A DNA stretch of 64,000 bases from Rubrivivax rivuli (GTDB taxonomy: Bacteria; Pseudomonadota; Gammaproteobacteria; Burkholderiales; Burkholderiaceae_C), in the NCBI RefSeq assembly GCF_004016505.1, contig NZ_SACR01000001.1, forward strand, positions 744,001 to 808,000, read 5' to 3'. The notes under the pieces are model-generated. The model searched no databases and had not been told where the DNA came from. It was given only the letters and a program-made list of their open reading frames with translations. This document shows, piece by piece, positions 28,034 to 36,386 of the stretch. A program made the position numbers and the translations under genes. Position 1 is the first letter of the stretch; each line of letters opens with the position of its first letter.

Positions 28034-28918
28034 ATGCCACCCGCCACCTCCAGCGCGCTCACGCGCGCCCTGCCGGCGCTGGCCCTCACCTTCAACGCCT
28101 TCGTCTGGGGTGTCTCGTGGTGGCCGTTCCGCGAACTGCAGGCCCGCGGCCTGCACCCGCTGTGGGCCACGGTGCTGGTCTACGCCGTGGCGGTGGTCTT
28201 CATCAGCCTGTGGCGGCCGCAGGCCTGGGGCCAGCTCTGGCGCGCGCGCACGCTGTGGGTGCTGGTGCTGGCCTCGGGCACCACCAATGCGGCTTTCAAC
28301 TGGGGCGTGACGGTGGGAGACGTGGTGCGCGTCGTCCTTCTTTTCTACCTGATGCCGCTGTGGGCCGTGCTGCTGGCGCGCCTGCTGCTGCAGGAGGCCT
28401 TGACAGCCCAGGCCTTGGCCCGCGTGGCCCTGGCGCTGCTGGGCGCGGTGATCGTCCTCTGGCCTGAGGGCGGGGGCCTGCCCCTGCCCCGCACGCTGCC
28501 CGAGTGGCTGGGCGTTCTGGGCGGCTTCACCTTCGCGCTGAACAATGTGATGCTGCGGCGCGAGGCCCACCAGCCCGAGGCGGCGCGGGCCCTGGCGATG
28601 TTCCTCGGGGGATCGGTGGTCTCGGCGGTGCTGGCCACGGCCTTGATGGTGCAGGGCAGCGTGCCCGCGTTGCCGCCCGTGGCGCCGGGCTGGGCGCTGG
28701 GCGCGCTGGCCCTGGCCCTGGCCTTTCTTGCCAGCAACCTGGCGCTGCAGTACGGCGCTTCGCGCTTGCCCGCCAACGTGACGGCGGTGGTGATGATCAC
28801 CGAGGTGCTGTTCGCCAGCGGCTCGGCGGTGCTGCTGGGTGCCGGCACGGTGACGCCGGCCCTCGCGCTGGGGGGCGGCCTGATCGTGGCCGCGGCCTTG
28901 CTCGCCGGAAAAGAATGA
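28034..28918 (+). CDS. EamA/DMT-family transporter
   Basis: A 294-residue drug/metabolite exporter with ten predicted helices in two EamA repeats. The first opens ALALTFNAFVWGVSWWPFRELQ; the second begins PEWLGVLGGFTFALNNVMLRREA at about residue 156. FNWGVTVGDVVRVVLLFYLMPLWAVLLA and EVLFASGSAVLLGA are family-typical. Substrate unknown; members export amino acids, nucleosides or toxic compounds. It begins 8 nt after lplT, so both share one transcript. Confidence 0.85.
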   Translation: MPPATSSALTRALPALALTFNAFVWGVSWWPFRELQARGLHPLWATVLVYAVAVVFISLWRPQAWGQLWRARTLWVLVLASGTTNAAFNWGVTVGDVVRVVLLFYLMPLWAVLLARLLLQEALTAQALARVALALLGAVIVLWPEGGGLPLPRTLPEWLGVLGGFTFALNNVMLRREAHQPEAARALAMFLGGSVVSAVLATALMVQGSVPALPPVAPGWALGALALALAFLASNLALQYGASRLPANVTAVVMITEVLFASGSAVLLGAGTVTPALALGGGLIVAAALLAGKE

Positions 28919-28925
28919 ACCGGGT

Positions 28926-30086
28926 TCAGGTCTGTGCCGCACCGGCGTCGGCCGCGCTGGGCTGGGCCAGCGGCAGGCCCTGGCGGTCGAGCAGGCGTTG
29001 CAGTTCGGGCAGGTCCAGCGGCTTGGCCAGGAAGGCGTCGCAGCCCGCCAGTGCAGCGCGCACGCGGTCGAGCTCGCTGTGGTGGGCCGAGACGATGATG
29101 ACCATGGTGCTCATCAGCGCCGGCGTGTGCTTGATGCGCTGGCACAGGGTGTGGCCGTCCAGTTCGCTGGCCTCGCCCAGCTCCACATCGAGAAACACCA
29201 CCTCGTAGCTGTGCTGGGCCAGCAGCGCAGCGGCCGCCTGGCTGGTGCTGGCGTGGTCGATCTGCAGCTGCCAGCGCGCGAGGCGGGTTTCCATGAAGCG
29301 CAGCGCGATGGCGCTGTCGTCCACCAGCAGCACGCGCGGCGTGGGCGGCATCTGCGGCCCGCGTGCCACCTTGGGCGCTTTCGGCGGTTTGGGCGGTCGG
29401 GGTGGCGCGGGCTGCAGCACCACGGCGGCCGGTGGTGCCGGCGAGGGCTGCGGCGGCGGAGGCGGCAGCCATTCGGCCTCGGCCCCGGGGTTGGGCGGGG
29501 CCGTCATCGGCAGCGGCGGTTCGTGCGCGGGCAGGTCGGGCTCGGGTTGCAGTGAGGGGTCGGCCGGCAGCAGCAGGCTGTGGCCAGGGGCGGCATCCAC
29601 GGGCAGCGGCTCGGCGTGCAGCAGCAGGTCTTCCAGGGGCGGCGGCATGGGCGCGCTGAAGGGCAGGTCGCCCAGCAGCGGGCTGGCATCGCGGGCCTCG
29701 GGGTGGCTGCGGCGGTGGCGCGCGAGCTGGATGATGGTGGTGGAAGGCCCTGCGAAGTCGTCGCGCGCTGCGCGCTGCGCCAGGGCCTGGGCCACCAGGG
29801 CGTCGAGCGCACGCATGACATGCAGCGCGTCGATGGGGCGGGCCAGCCACGAGCGTGCGTTCTCTGGTGCTTGCGTGCCGATGAACACGGTTTCGCCCAG
29901 GCGTTCGATGGCCTCCACCAGCGCCACCGAAGGCGCGTGGTCGGCATCGGCCACCAGGAAATCGGCGTCGGTGAGCGTGCCCACCTGCTCGTAGGCGGGT
30001 GTGCGGTTGTGGGCCAGGCGGAAATACGAAGCCAGCGCCTTGCGCTCGAAATCGCCAAAGCCCAGGAATGCGACGCGGTGCGGCAT
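28926..30086 (-). CDS. Response regulator with proline-rich linker and C-terminal receiver
   Basis: A 386-residue protein with an unusual order. The first 115 residues form a divergent receiver-like or Rossmann-type region (HRVAFLGFGDFERKALASYF ... LVADADHAPS). About 130 residues rich in Pro and Ala follow. A complete receiver domain comes last (about 250-370): VLLVDDSAIALRF, phospho-acceptor Asp in VVFLDVELG, Ser in IIVSAHH and Lys in FLAKPLD. There is no DNA-binding or enzymatic output domain and no histidine kinase beside it, so it probably acts by protein contacts. Start at 30086; a longer frame from 30152 is less likely. It is convergent with the EamA gene across only 7 bp. Confidence 0.75.
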   Translation of the reverse strand: MPHRVAFLGFGDFERKALASYFRLAHNRTPAYEQVGTLTDADFLVADADHAPSVALVEAIERLGETVFIGTQAPENARSWLARPIDALHVMRALDALVAQALAQRAARDDFAGPSTTIIQLARHRRSHPEARDASPLLGDLPFSAPMPPPLEDLLLHAEPLPVDAAPGHSLLLPADPSLQPEPDLPAHEPPLPMTAPPNPGAEAEWLPPPPPQPSPAPPAAVVLQPAPPRPPKPPKAPKVARGPQMPPTPRVLLVDDSAIALRFMETRLARWQLQIDHASTSQAAAALLAQHSYEVVFLDVELGEASELDGHTLCQRIKHTPALMSTMVIIVSAHHSELDRVRAALAGCDAFLAKPLDLPELQRLLDRQGLPLAQPSAADAGAAQT

Positions 30087-30235
30087 GTCGGTGGAACAGC
30101 ATGGGGCCCCGCGGTCCGGGGCAGGCGGCGGATGGTGGAGGCCCGTGTGCACGCTGTCAAACCCCCGGGCCGGGGCAAGCCGGGCGATAACATCACGCCC
30201 CGCTCCAGCCCTGCCGCGCCTGCCGCGTCCGCACC

Positions 30236-30724
30236 ATGGCCACCAGCCTCTACGACTTCGATGCCGTCACCATCCAGGGCCAGCCGGCGCAGTTCTCGCG
30301 CCACAAAGGCCAGGTGGTGCTGATCGTCAACACCGCCAGCGCCTGCGGCTTCACGCCGCAGTTCGCCGGGCTGGAGAAACTCTGGAAGGACTACGGCCCG
30401 CGCGGCCTCGTGGTGGTGGGTTTCCCGAGCAACGAGTTCGGCGGCCAGGACCCGGGCAGCGACGCGCAGATCGCGTCTTTCTGCGAGATGAACTACGGCG
30501 TGAGCTTCCCGATGATGGCCAAGACCCAGGTCAACGGCAGCAGCGCGCACCCGCTGTGGCAGTGGCTCAAGGGGGAGAAGCCCGGGCTGCTGGGATCGCA
30601 GGCCATCAAGTGGAACTTCACCAAGTTCCTGGTGGGCTGCGACGGCCAGGTCATCCAGCGCTACGCCCCCACCGACACCCCCGAGGCGCTGCGCGCCGAC
30701 ATCGAGAAGGCCCTGGCGGCCTGA
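30236..30724 (+). CDS. Glutathione peroxidase family protein
   Basis: A 162-residue thiol peroxidase of the glutathione-peroxidase fold. The catalytic tetrad is visible: Cys in [12 protein letters not shown] (residue about 36), Gln and Trp in the following [11 protein letters not shown] and KWNFTKFLV segments, with the Asn of WNFTKF. The active residue is Cys, not selenocysteine, and the resolving Cys sits in ASFCEMNYG. Bacterial members often use thioredoxin rather than glutathione. It precedes tyrB by 19 nt. Confidence 0.93.
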   Translation: MATSLYDFDAVTIQGQPAQFSRHKGQVVLIVNTASACGFTPQFAGLEKLWKDYGPRGLVVVGFPSNEFGGQDPGSDAQIASFCEMNYGVSFPMMAKTQVNGSSAHPLWQWLKGEKPGLLGSQAIKWNFTKFLVGCDGQVIQRYAPTDTPEALRADIEKALAA

Positions 30725-30743
30725 GCCCCGAGCAACCCGACCC

Positions 30744-31943
30744 ATGAGCTTCTTCAGCCACCTCGAGCCCTACGCCGGCGACCCCATCCTGAGCCTCAAC
30801 GAGGCCTTCCAGAAGGACCCGCGCAGCGACAAGGTCAACCTCTCCATCGGCATCTACTTCGACGACGCCGGCCGCATCCCCGTGCTGCAGAGCGTGAAGC
30901 AGGCCGAGGCGCAGATGCTGGCCGAGAGCGGCCCCAAGCCCTACCTGCCCATCGAGGGTTCGGCCGCGGCGCGCAGCGCGGTGCAGCAGTTGCTCTTCGG
31001 CGCTGACCACGAAGTGCTGCGCAGCGGCCGCGTGGCCACGCTGCAGACCGTGGGCAGCAGCGGCGGCCTGCGTGTGGGCGCCGATTTCATCAAGCGCTGG
31101 CTGCCCGGCAGCGCGCTGTGGGTGAGCGACCCCACCTGGGACAACCACCGCGCGATGTTCGAGGGCGCCGGCATCACGGTGAACACCTACCCCTACTACG
31201 AACCGGCCACCGGGGGCCTGGCCTTCGAGGCCATGCTGGCCACCTTGCGCACGCTGCCCGCGCGCAGCCTGGTGCTGCTGCACGCCTGCTGCCACAACCC
31301 CACCGGTGTGGACCTCACGCCCGCGCAGTGGCAGGCGCTGGTGCCTGTGCTGCGTGAGCGTGAACTCATCGCCTACCTCGACCTGGCCTACCAGGGCTAC
31401 GGCGACGGCATCGAGGAAGACGCCTACGCCGTGCGCCTGCTGGCCAGCGAGGGCCTGAGCTTCTTCGTCGCCAACAGCTTCAGCAAGAGCATGAGCGTGT
31501 ACGGCGAGCGTGCCGGCGCCCTGAGCGTGGTGTGCCCCAGTGCGGCCGAGGCCGAACTCGTGCTCGGCCAGCTCAAGGCCACCGTGCGGCGCAACTACAG
31601 CAGCCCGGCGCTGCACGCGGCCGGCATCGTCAGCCGGGTGCTGGGCGAACCGGCGCTGCGCGCCAGCTGGGAAGCCGAGGTGGCCGCCATGCGCGAGCGC
31701 ATCGCCACCATGCGGCGCAGCCTGCACGGCGTGCTGTCGGCCAAGAAGCCGGGGCGCGACTTCGGCTACGTCCTCACCCAGCGCGGCATGTTCAGCTACA
31801 CCGGCCTGAGCGCGGCGCAGGTGGACCGCCTGCGTGAGGAGTTCGGCGTCTACCTGGTGCGCAGCGGCCGCATGTGCGTGGCAGGGCTCAACACCGGCAA
31901 CGTGGAGCGCACGGCCAGCGCGGTGGCGGCCGTCATCGGCTGA
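30744..31943 (+). CDS. tyrB: Aromatic/aspartate amino acid aminotransferase
   Basis: Fold-type I PLP aminotransferase, 399 residues, of the AspC/TyrB subgroup that converts phenylpyruvate and 4-hydroxyphenylpyruvate (and oxaloacetate) with glutamate. Text such as [29 protein letters not shown] at residues 10-38 is diagnostic. [13 protein letters not shown] and the PLP lysine in [16 protein letters not shown] follow, with the substrate Arg near the C-terminus ([10 protein letters not shown]). Tyr versus Asp preference is not certain, hence the symbol is the common betaproteobacterial choice. Confidence 0.9.
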   Translation: MSFFSHLEPYAGDPILSLNEAFQKDPRSDKVNLSIGIYFDDAGRIPVLQSVKQAEAQMLAESGPKPYLPIEGSAAARSAVQQLLFGADHEVLRSGRVATLQTVGSSGGLRVGADFIKRWLPGSALWVSDPTWDNHRAMFEGAGITVNTYPYYEPATGGLAFEAMLATLRTLPARSLVLLHACCHNPTGVDLTPAQWQALVPVLRERELIAYLDLAYQGYGDGIEEDAYAVRLLASEGLSFFVANSFSKSMSVYGERAGALSVVCPSAAEAELVLGQLKATVRRNYSSPALHAAGIVSRVLGEPALRASWEAEVAAMRERIATMRRSLHGVLSAKKPGRDFGYVLTQRGMFSYTGLSAAQVDRLREEFGVYLVRSGRMCVAGLNTGNVERTASAVAAVIG

Positions 31944-31955
31944 GGCCGGCGGCCT

Positions 31956-32909
31956 TCAGGCTGCGGGGGCCGGGCGGCGGTCGGCCGCAGCGCCGCGCAC
32001 CTGCTCGCGCAGCCAGCGGTGCGCGGGCGTGGTGTCGTGGCGCAGGTGCCAGAGCATCTCCACCGTCACCGGGCTGAGTGTCAGCGGCAGCTCGCGCGTC
32101 ACCAGTTCCGGCCCGCCGCCGGTGGCTTCGACAAAACCTTCGGGCAGCACCGTCAGCAGGTCGCTCTGCGCCACCACGCGGCCTGCGGTGAAGAACTGGT
32201 TGACGGTGAGCACCACGCGCCGCGTGCGCCCCAGGCCCTGCAGTGCCAGATCGACATAGCCGAAGGCGCGGCCCGAAAAGCTCACCAGCAGGTGGTGCGC
32301 GGCGCAGAAGCTGTCCACCGTGAGCGGCGCGTCAGCCAGCGGGTGGCCGCGGCGCATCACGCAGACGTAGCGCGTGTCGTAGAGGCGCGCGCGGCGCAGC
32401 GCGGTGTCGTGGCCCTGGGCCACGATCTCGGCCACGGCCTCCGGGAAGAAGCCCACGGCCAGATCGGCCTCGCCACCTTCCAGCAGCTTGCGCGGGTCGC
32501 GCGTGGTCAGCGGCAGCACGCGCAGGTTCACCAGCGCCTGGCTTTGCTCGATGCGCGCCACCAGCCCGGGCGCCAGCAAGGCCGCCGTGGCGTCGGCCAT
32601 CGCGATGCGCAGCTGCACGGCGTCGCTGCGCGGGTCGAAGCTGTCGGGCGCCAGGGCCTGGCGCAGCGTGCCCAGCGCGTCGCGCACCTGTGGCCACAGG
32701 CTCAGCGCCAGCGGCGTGGGTTTCATGCCGTGGGCGCTGCGCACGAAGAGCTCTTCGCCCACCGCATCGTGCAGGCGCTTGAGCGCGTGGCTCACGGCCG
32801 GCTGCGTCATCGCCAGCGTCTGCGCGGCGCGTGTGAGGCTGCCTTCGCTCATCACGGCGTCCAGCACCCGCAGCAGGTTCAGGTCGAGGGTGCGGAAGTT
32901 CAGCGCCAT
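31956..32909 (-). CDS. LysR-family transcriptional regulator
   Basis: A 317-residue LysR regulator. The N-terminal winged helix has LDLNLLRVLDAVMSEGSLTRAAQTLAMTQPAVSHALKRL (about residues 7-45), typical of the NodD/LinR-type group, followed by GEELFVRSAHGMKPT. The effector domain starts near residue 90. ATG at 32909 matches homologues; an in-frame ATG at 32942 lies inside the dyad at 32929-32954 and is less likely. Convergent with tyrB, divergent from a small unknown gene. Target genes and ligand unknown. Confidence 0.9.
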   Translation of the reverse strand: MALNFRTLDLNLLRVLDAVMSEGSLTRAAQTLAMTQPAVSHALKRLHDAVGEELFVRSAHGMKPTPLALSLWPQVRDALGTLRQALAPDSFDPRSDAVQLRIAMADATAALLAPGLVARIEQSQALVNLRVLPLTTRDPRKLLEGGEADLAVGFFPEAVAEIVAQGHDTALRRARLYDTRYVCVMRRGHPLADAPLTVDSFCAAHHLLVSFSGRAFGYVDLALQGLGRTRRVVLTVNQFFTAGRVVAQSDLLTVLPEGFVEATGGGPELVTRELPLTLSPVTVEMLWHLRHDTTPAHRWLREQVRGAAADRRPAPAA

Positions 32910-32928
32910 GCTTGCCTCATGAGCCGAA

Positions 32929-32954
32929 TGAATATCGGCCATGAGGATTATTCA
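32929..32954. promoter_or_regulatory. LysR-type dyad operator
   Basis: TGAATA (32929-32934) and TATTCA (32949-32954) form a perfect hexamer dyad with 14-nt spacer, the T-N11-A-like geometry of LysR sites, 20 nt upstream of the regulator's ATG. It probably mediates autoregulation and control of the divergent gene. Confidence 0.55.
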
Positions 32955-33028
32955 CTTGCAAGGCATTGGTGGTAACCCTAATCTCTCGACCATCGCCCCA
33001 CACCCCGGGGCCTTCACGGAAGCAAGCC

Positions 33029-33286
33029 ATGAGCAGCACCATCACCGTCCAGTCGCCCATCAAGGTGGCCGCACCGCGCGGCGCCAAGCTCGCCGCCGCC
33101 CTGGCCGTCGGTTTCGTGCGTTGGCTGGAAGCGCAGAGCCGAGCCCGCGCCGAGCGCCGTCTGCAGGCCACGCGCCTGGCCGAAGCCGCCGAACTGCGCC
33201 TGTACGCCGCCCGCTTCGCGCGCCACGACCCGCGTTTCACCAGCGACCTGCTGGCCGCCGCCGACCGCCACGAGCGCGCCGAGTAA
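33029..33286 (+). CDS. Small hypothetical protein, divergent from LysR gene
   Basis: An 85-residue protein without a recognised domain. The first 30 residues are mildly hydrophobic (VAAPRGAKLAAALAVGFVRWLEAQ), and the remainder is Ala/Arg/Glu-rich and strongly helical (RARAERRLQATRLAEAAELRLYAARF). It could be a small cytoplasmic or membrane-associated helical protein. Coding status is supported by G/C-rich third positions and the lack of an alternative frame. Being divergent from the LysR gene across 119 bp with a dyad, it is a candidate target. Confidence 0.55.
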   Translation: MSSTITVQSPIKVAAPRGAKLAAALAVGFVRWLEAQSRARAERRLQATRLAEAAELRLYAARFARHDPRFTSDLLAAADRHERAE

Positions 33287-33316
33287 AGACGCCCCGCGCG
33301 GCCGGGGCCCCGTGCC

Positions 33317-34360
33317 TCAGGCCGCGCGCAGCCCGGCGGGCTGCAGCCGCAGCAGTTCGCCGTAGAGATCCTTCGGGTCGTCCAGGGCGGGCACCAGGTC
33401 GATGGGCCGGCCCAGGCCGAGTTCGGCCGCCAGCGTGCGCATCAGGCGCAGCGCTTCGAAGTCTTCCAGCGCGAAGCCCACCGAATCGAAGACGGTGATG
33501 TCGCCCTCGGCCTGGCGGCCGGGCGCCTGGCCCAGCAGCACCTGCCAGAGTTCGGTGACCGGAAAGTCCGCCGGCATCTGCTGCACATCGCCCTCGATGC
33601 GGCTCTGCGGCTCGAATTCCACGAACACGCGCGCTGCCTCCAGCACGCCCGGATGCAGTTCGGTCTTGCCCGGGCAATCGCCGCCCACCGCGTTCAGGTG
33701 CATGCCCGGCGCCAGCATGTCGGGCGTGACGATGGTGGCACGGCGCTTGTCGGCCGTGACGGTGGTGACGATGTCGGCCCCTTGCAGGGCCTCGGCCGTG
33801 CTGGCGCAGGCCACCGTCTTCAGGCCCGGCACCGCGCGCAAATGGCGCTGCAGGCGTGCCGTGGCCGCCGGGTCGGTGTCGAAGAGGCGCAGCGTGGAGA
33901 TGCCCATCAAGTGGTGGAAGGCCAGCGCCTGGAACTCGCTTTGCGCGCCGTTGCCCACCAGCGCCATGGTGCGGGCGCCAGGGCGGGCCAGCAGCTGGGC
34001 GGCCATCACGGAGGTGGCGGCGGTGCGCATCGCGGTGGTAAGCGTGAGCTCGCTCAGCAGCAGCGGCCGGCCCGTGGCCACCTCGGCCAGCACGCCGAAT
34101 GCCATCACGGTGGGCAGGCCCAAGCGGCCGTTGTTCGGATGACCATTCACGTACTTGAAACTGTAGTGCTCGGCATCGGCGACCGGCATCAGTTCGATCA
34201 CGCCTTCGGCCGAATGGCTGGCCACGCGGGCCACCTTGTCGAAGTCCTGCCAGCGGCGGAAACCGGCTTCCAGGCCTTCGACCATCCGACGCAGCACCTC
34301 GGGCAGGCCGTGGGCGGCCACGATGTGGGCGATGTCGGCGGTGCTGAGCAGGGTGGTCAT
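33317..34360 (-). CDS. Ornithine cyclodeaminase / mu-crystallin family protein
   Basis: A 347-residue NAD-dependent enzyme of the ornithine cyclodeaminase family, which turns ornithine into proline and ammonia; relatives are alanine dehydrogenases and ketimine reductases. N-terminal segment FKYVNGHPNNGRLGLPTVMAFGVLAEVATGRPLLL (about 70-105) is typical of true OCDs, and the Rossmann motif MALVGNGAQSEFQALAF lies at about 131-147. VGGDCPGKTELHP carries the catalytic Asp region. It is divergent from an Lrp/AsnC regulator, a pairing typical of amino-acid catabolic genes. Start 34360 gives MTTLLSTADIAHIV. Confidence 0.9.
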   Translation of the reverse strand: MTTLLSTADIAHIVAAHGLPEVLRRMVEGLEAGFRRWQDFDKVARVASHSAEGVIELMPVADAEHYSFKYVNGHPNNGRLGLPTVMAFGVLAEVATGRPLLLSELTLTTAMRTAATSVMAAQLLARPGARTMALVGNGAQSEFQALAFHHLMGISTLRLFDTDPAATARLQRHLRAVPGLKTVACASTAEALQGADIVTTVTADKRRATIVTPDMLAPGMHLNAVGGDCPGKTELHPGVLEAARVFVEFEPQSRIEGDVQQMPADFPVTELWQVLLGQAPGRQAEGDITVFDSVGFALEDFEALRLMRTLAAELGLGRPIDLVPALDDPKDLYGELLRLQPAGLRAA

Positions 34361-34426
34361 GGCAGGGCTCCGGGGCTGTTTGAGGCAGATGCAGCATTGT
34401 TCGGGGCCTGCATGACAAACAGAAGC

Positions 34427-34438
34427 GACAAGATTGTC
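34427..34438. promoter_or_regulatory. Lrp-type half-site dyad
   Basis: GACAA-GA-TTGTC, a perfect dyad in the divergent gap. GACA motifs recur at 34414, 34427, 34447 and 34466, which would suit cooperative binding of an Lrp/AsnC oligomer. Confidence 0.45.
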
Positions 34439-34464
34439 TCGAATCCGACAGACTTCTGGCGTTC

Positions 34465-34482
34465 TGACAGTGTTCGCTGTCA
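34465..34482. promoter_or_regulatory. Lrp-type dyad next to regulator start
   Basis: TGACAG-TGTTCG-CTGTCA is a perfect hexamer dyad ending 9 nt before the ATG of the Lrp/AsnC gene, placed to repress it. Confidence 0.5.
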
Positions 34483-34491
34483 AATGGCTGG

Positions 34492-34917
34492 ATGGATTCC
34501 ACCGACCAGCAACTCATCGCCCTGCTGCGGCAAGACGCCCGCGCCAGCGTGGCCACCCTGGCTGCCCGTTTGGGCGTGTCGCGCGGCACGGTCACCAACC
34601 GCATGCAGCGCCTGGAAGACGCCGGCGTCATCACCGGCTACACCGTGCGCTTGCGGCCAGACACCGAACCCAACCTCATCACGGCCTGGATGAGCATCAC
34701 CGTCGAGGGCAACCAGACCCGTGAAGTCATCGCTCACTTGTTGGGTGAACCTGGTGTGGCCAGCTTGCACGACACCAACGGCCGCTGGGACTTGCTGGCC
34801 GGTCTGCGTGCACCCAACCTCGTGGAACTGGCTGCCGTGCTGGAGCGTGTGCGGCTGATCAAGGGCATCGCCGGCACCGAGACCAGCATCCACCTGCAGA
34901 CCTACAAGTTGTCCTGA
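34492..34917 (+). CDS. Lrp/AsnC-family transcriptional regulator
   Basis: A 141-residue feast/famine regulator. N-terminal helix-turn-helix: MDSTDQQLIALLRQDARASVATLAARLGVSRGTVTNRMQRLEDAGVITGYTVRL (residues 1-54); C-terminal RAM effector domain with GVASLHDTNGRWDLLAGLRAPNL. Divergent from ornithine cyclodeaminase and almost certainly its regulator, with ornithine, arginine or a related amino acid as effector (inference). Two dyads lie in the intervening 131 bp. Confidence 0.92.
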   Translation: MDSTDQQLIALLRQDARASVATLAARLGVSRGTVTNRMQRLEDAGVITGYTVRLRPDTEPNLITAWMSITVEGNQTREVIAHLLGEPGVASLHDTNGRWDLLAGLRAPNLVELAAVLERVRLIKGIAGTETSIHLQTYKLS

Positions 34918-34990
34918 CGCCACGAGAGGCCGGGTTTTCCCTGGCATCATCCGCCCCCCGCCAGACCCATGGCCCGGCGGGAGGGCTGAT

Positions 34991-35059
34991 TCTTCGCAGA
35001 ACGCGAAGAGAGCGTTGATGCAAAAACAACGCTGTCATGGGAACGCCACACGAGTTCCC
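34991..35059 (+). promoter_or_regulatory. Array of three inverted repeats upstream of porin
   Basis: Three perfect dyads follow one another: TCTTCGC-N5-GCGAAGA (34991-35009), AGCGTTG-N9-CAACGCT (35011-35032) and GGGAAC-N9-GTTCCC (35039-35059). They end 90 nt before the porin ATG; a fourth, in the likely leader, is listed separately. They may be operators, or hairpins in a long 5' leader. Confidence 0.6.
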
Positions 35060-35109
35060 TAGTCTCAGGCTCTGTGCCGGGGCGCCGCTCCGGACTTCTT
35101 TGCCAACCT

Positions 35110-35128
35110 GCCGGGCCGTTTGCCCGGC
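35110..35128 (+). promoter_or_regulatory. Leader hairpin of porin mRNA
   Basis: GCCGGGC-CGTTT-GCCCGGC, a strong 7-bp stem ending 20 nt before the porin start codon, beyond the Shine-Dalgarno region (GGAA at 35141). Could modulate translation or mRNA stability. Confidence 0.5.
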
Positions 35129-35148
35129 GACATTCCGATAGGAACCCC

Positions 35149-36156
35149 ATGAACAAGACCACGACCACCCTGGCCGCAGCGGCCCTGCTGAGCCTGGCCG
35201 GCTCGGCCATGGCGCAATCGTCCGTCACCGTGTTCGGTGTCATCGACCTGGCCGCGCGCTCGGTGGACAACGGTGCCAGCCAGTACCAACTGGCCGGCAG
35301 CGGCCTGAACAGCAGCCGCCTCGGCTTCCGCGGCACCGAAGACCTCGGTGGCGGCCTGAAGGCCAACTTCTGGATCGAAGGCGCCATCAACGCCGACGAC
35401 GGCAACGCCACCGGCCAGACCTGGCAGCGCCGCTCCACCATCGGCCTGCAAGGCGGTTTCGGTGAAGTGCGTTTCGGCCGCCAGAAGAACCCCACCGGCC
35501 TGACCTGGGAACAGCTCGACGTCTTCGGTGACACCGGCATGGCCGCTTCGGGCCGCCTGCACCAGCTCTTCTCGGTGCCCACAGGCGGCGCCTACAGCTC
35601 GTTCTCTCGCTCCAGCAACAGCATCTCCTACGACAGCCCCACCGGCACCGGCTTCTTCGGTACCGCGTTCGTGGCCGCCGGCGAAGGTGCCGTGGGCAAC
35701 AAGTACATCGGTGGCCGTGTCGGCTACCGTGCGGGCGATCTGTTGGCCGTGTTCTCTTATGGCGAGACGCAAGTTACGCCCAGCATCGACGCCAAGCTGA
35801 TCACCTTCGGCGCCACCTACGACCTCAAGGCCGTCAAGCTCTTCGGCATGTACAGCACCACCGACGTGGGCGCTGCCGACCAGAAGAACCTGCTGATCGG
35901 CGCCTCGGTGCCGCTGGGCGCGACCACGCTGCGTGCTTCGTTCCACAAGGCCGACGGTGGCGGCAGCATCAGCAACCGCGAAGCCAAGCAGTTCTCGCTG
36001 GGCGCCCAGTACGACCTGTCGCGCCGCACCGCGCTGTACACCACGTACTCGAAGATCGACAACAGCAACACCGCGCTGACCGTGGCCACGGGCTCGACCC
36101 TGCGCTCGGGTGACGGTTCGTCGGGTTACGAGTTCGGCATCCGCCACTCGTTCTGA
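35149..36156 (+). CDS. Gram-negative porin (OmpC/Porin_4 type)
   Basis: A 335-residue outer-membrane general porin. Signal peptide MNKTTTTLAAAALLSLAGSAMAQ (cut after AMA), then the betaproteobacterial porin opening SSVTVFGVIDLAARSV, followed by alternating amphipathic strands, SSRLGFRGTEDLGGGLKANFWIE and FGEVRFGRQKNP, and a C-terminal strand ending GYEFGIRHSF with the terminal Phe used by the BAM complex. A trimeric 16-stranded barrel for small solutes is expected. Third positions are more strongly T/C-balanced than neighbours, as in highly expressed genes. Leader and terminator are both well defined. Confidence 0.93.
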   Translation: MNKTTTTLAAAALLSLAGSAMAQSSVTVFGVIDLAARSVDNGASQYQLAGSGLNSSRLGFRGTEDLGGGLKANFWIEGAINADDGNATGQTWQRRSTIGLQGGFGEVRFGRQKNPTGLTWEQLDVFGDTGMAASGRLHQLFSVPTGGAYSSFSRSSNSISYDSPTGTGFFGTAFVAAGEGAVGNKYIGGRVGYRAGDLLAVFSYGETQVTPSIDAKLITFGATYDLKAVKLFGMYSTTDVGAADQKNLLIGASVPLGATTLRASFHKADGGGSISNREAKQFSLGAQYDLSRRTALYTTYSKIDNSNTALTVATGSTLRSGDGSSGYEFGIRHSF

Positions 36157-36201
36157 CCGTCTGAGTCTGCCTGCCCCGCCCGGGGCGGGCTGCTGAAGAC
36201 C

Positions 36202-36243
36202 AGGGCGCCGCGGTCTCGCGACGGTGGCGCCCTCCCTTTTTTT
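36202..36243 (+). terminator. Intrinsic terminator of porin gene
   Basis: Stem AGGGCGCC (36202-36209) / GGCGCCCT (36226-36233) followed by CCC and seven Ts (36237-36243). A smaller CCCGCC-CGG-GGCGGG hairpin precedes it at about 36174. Confidence 0.85.
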
Positions 36244-36386
36244 GGCCCCGGGGTGGTGGCCACGCGGGTGTCTGCCGGCCGCTGATGCGGCCCAGCCCCG
36301 CGTCTTTTCGTGCCCCTTCGGCGCGCCGCTGCCGATGGCCTCCACAAGCACGGCCTGACGCCGTCCCTCGGGCATCATCGCGCCCC

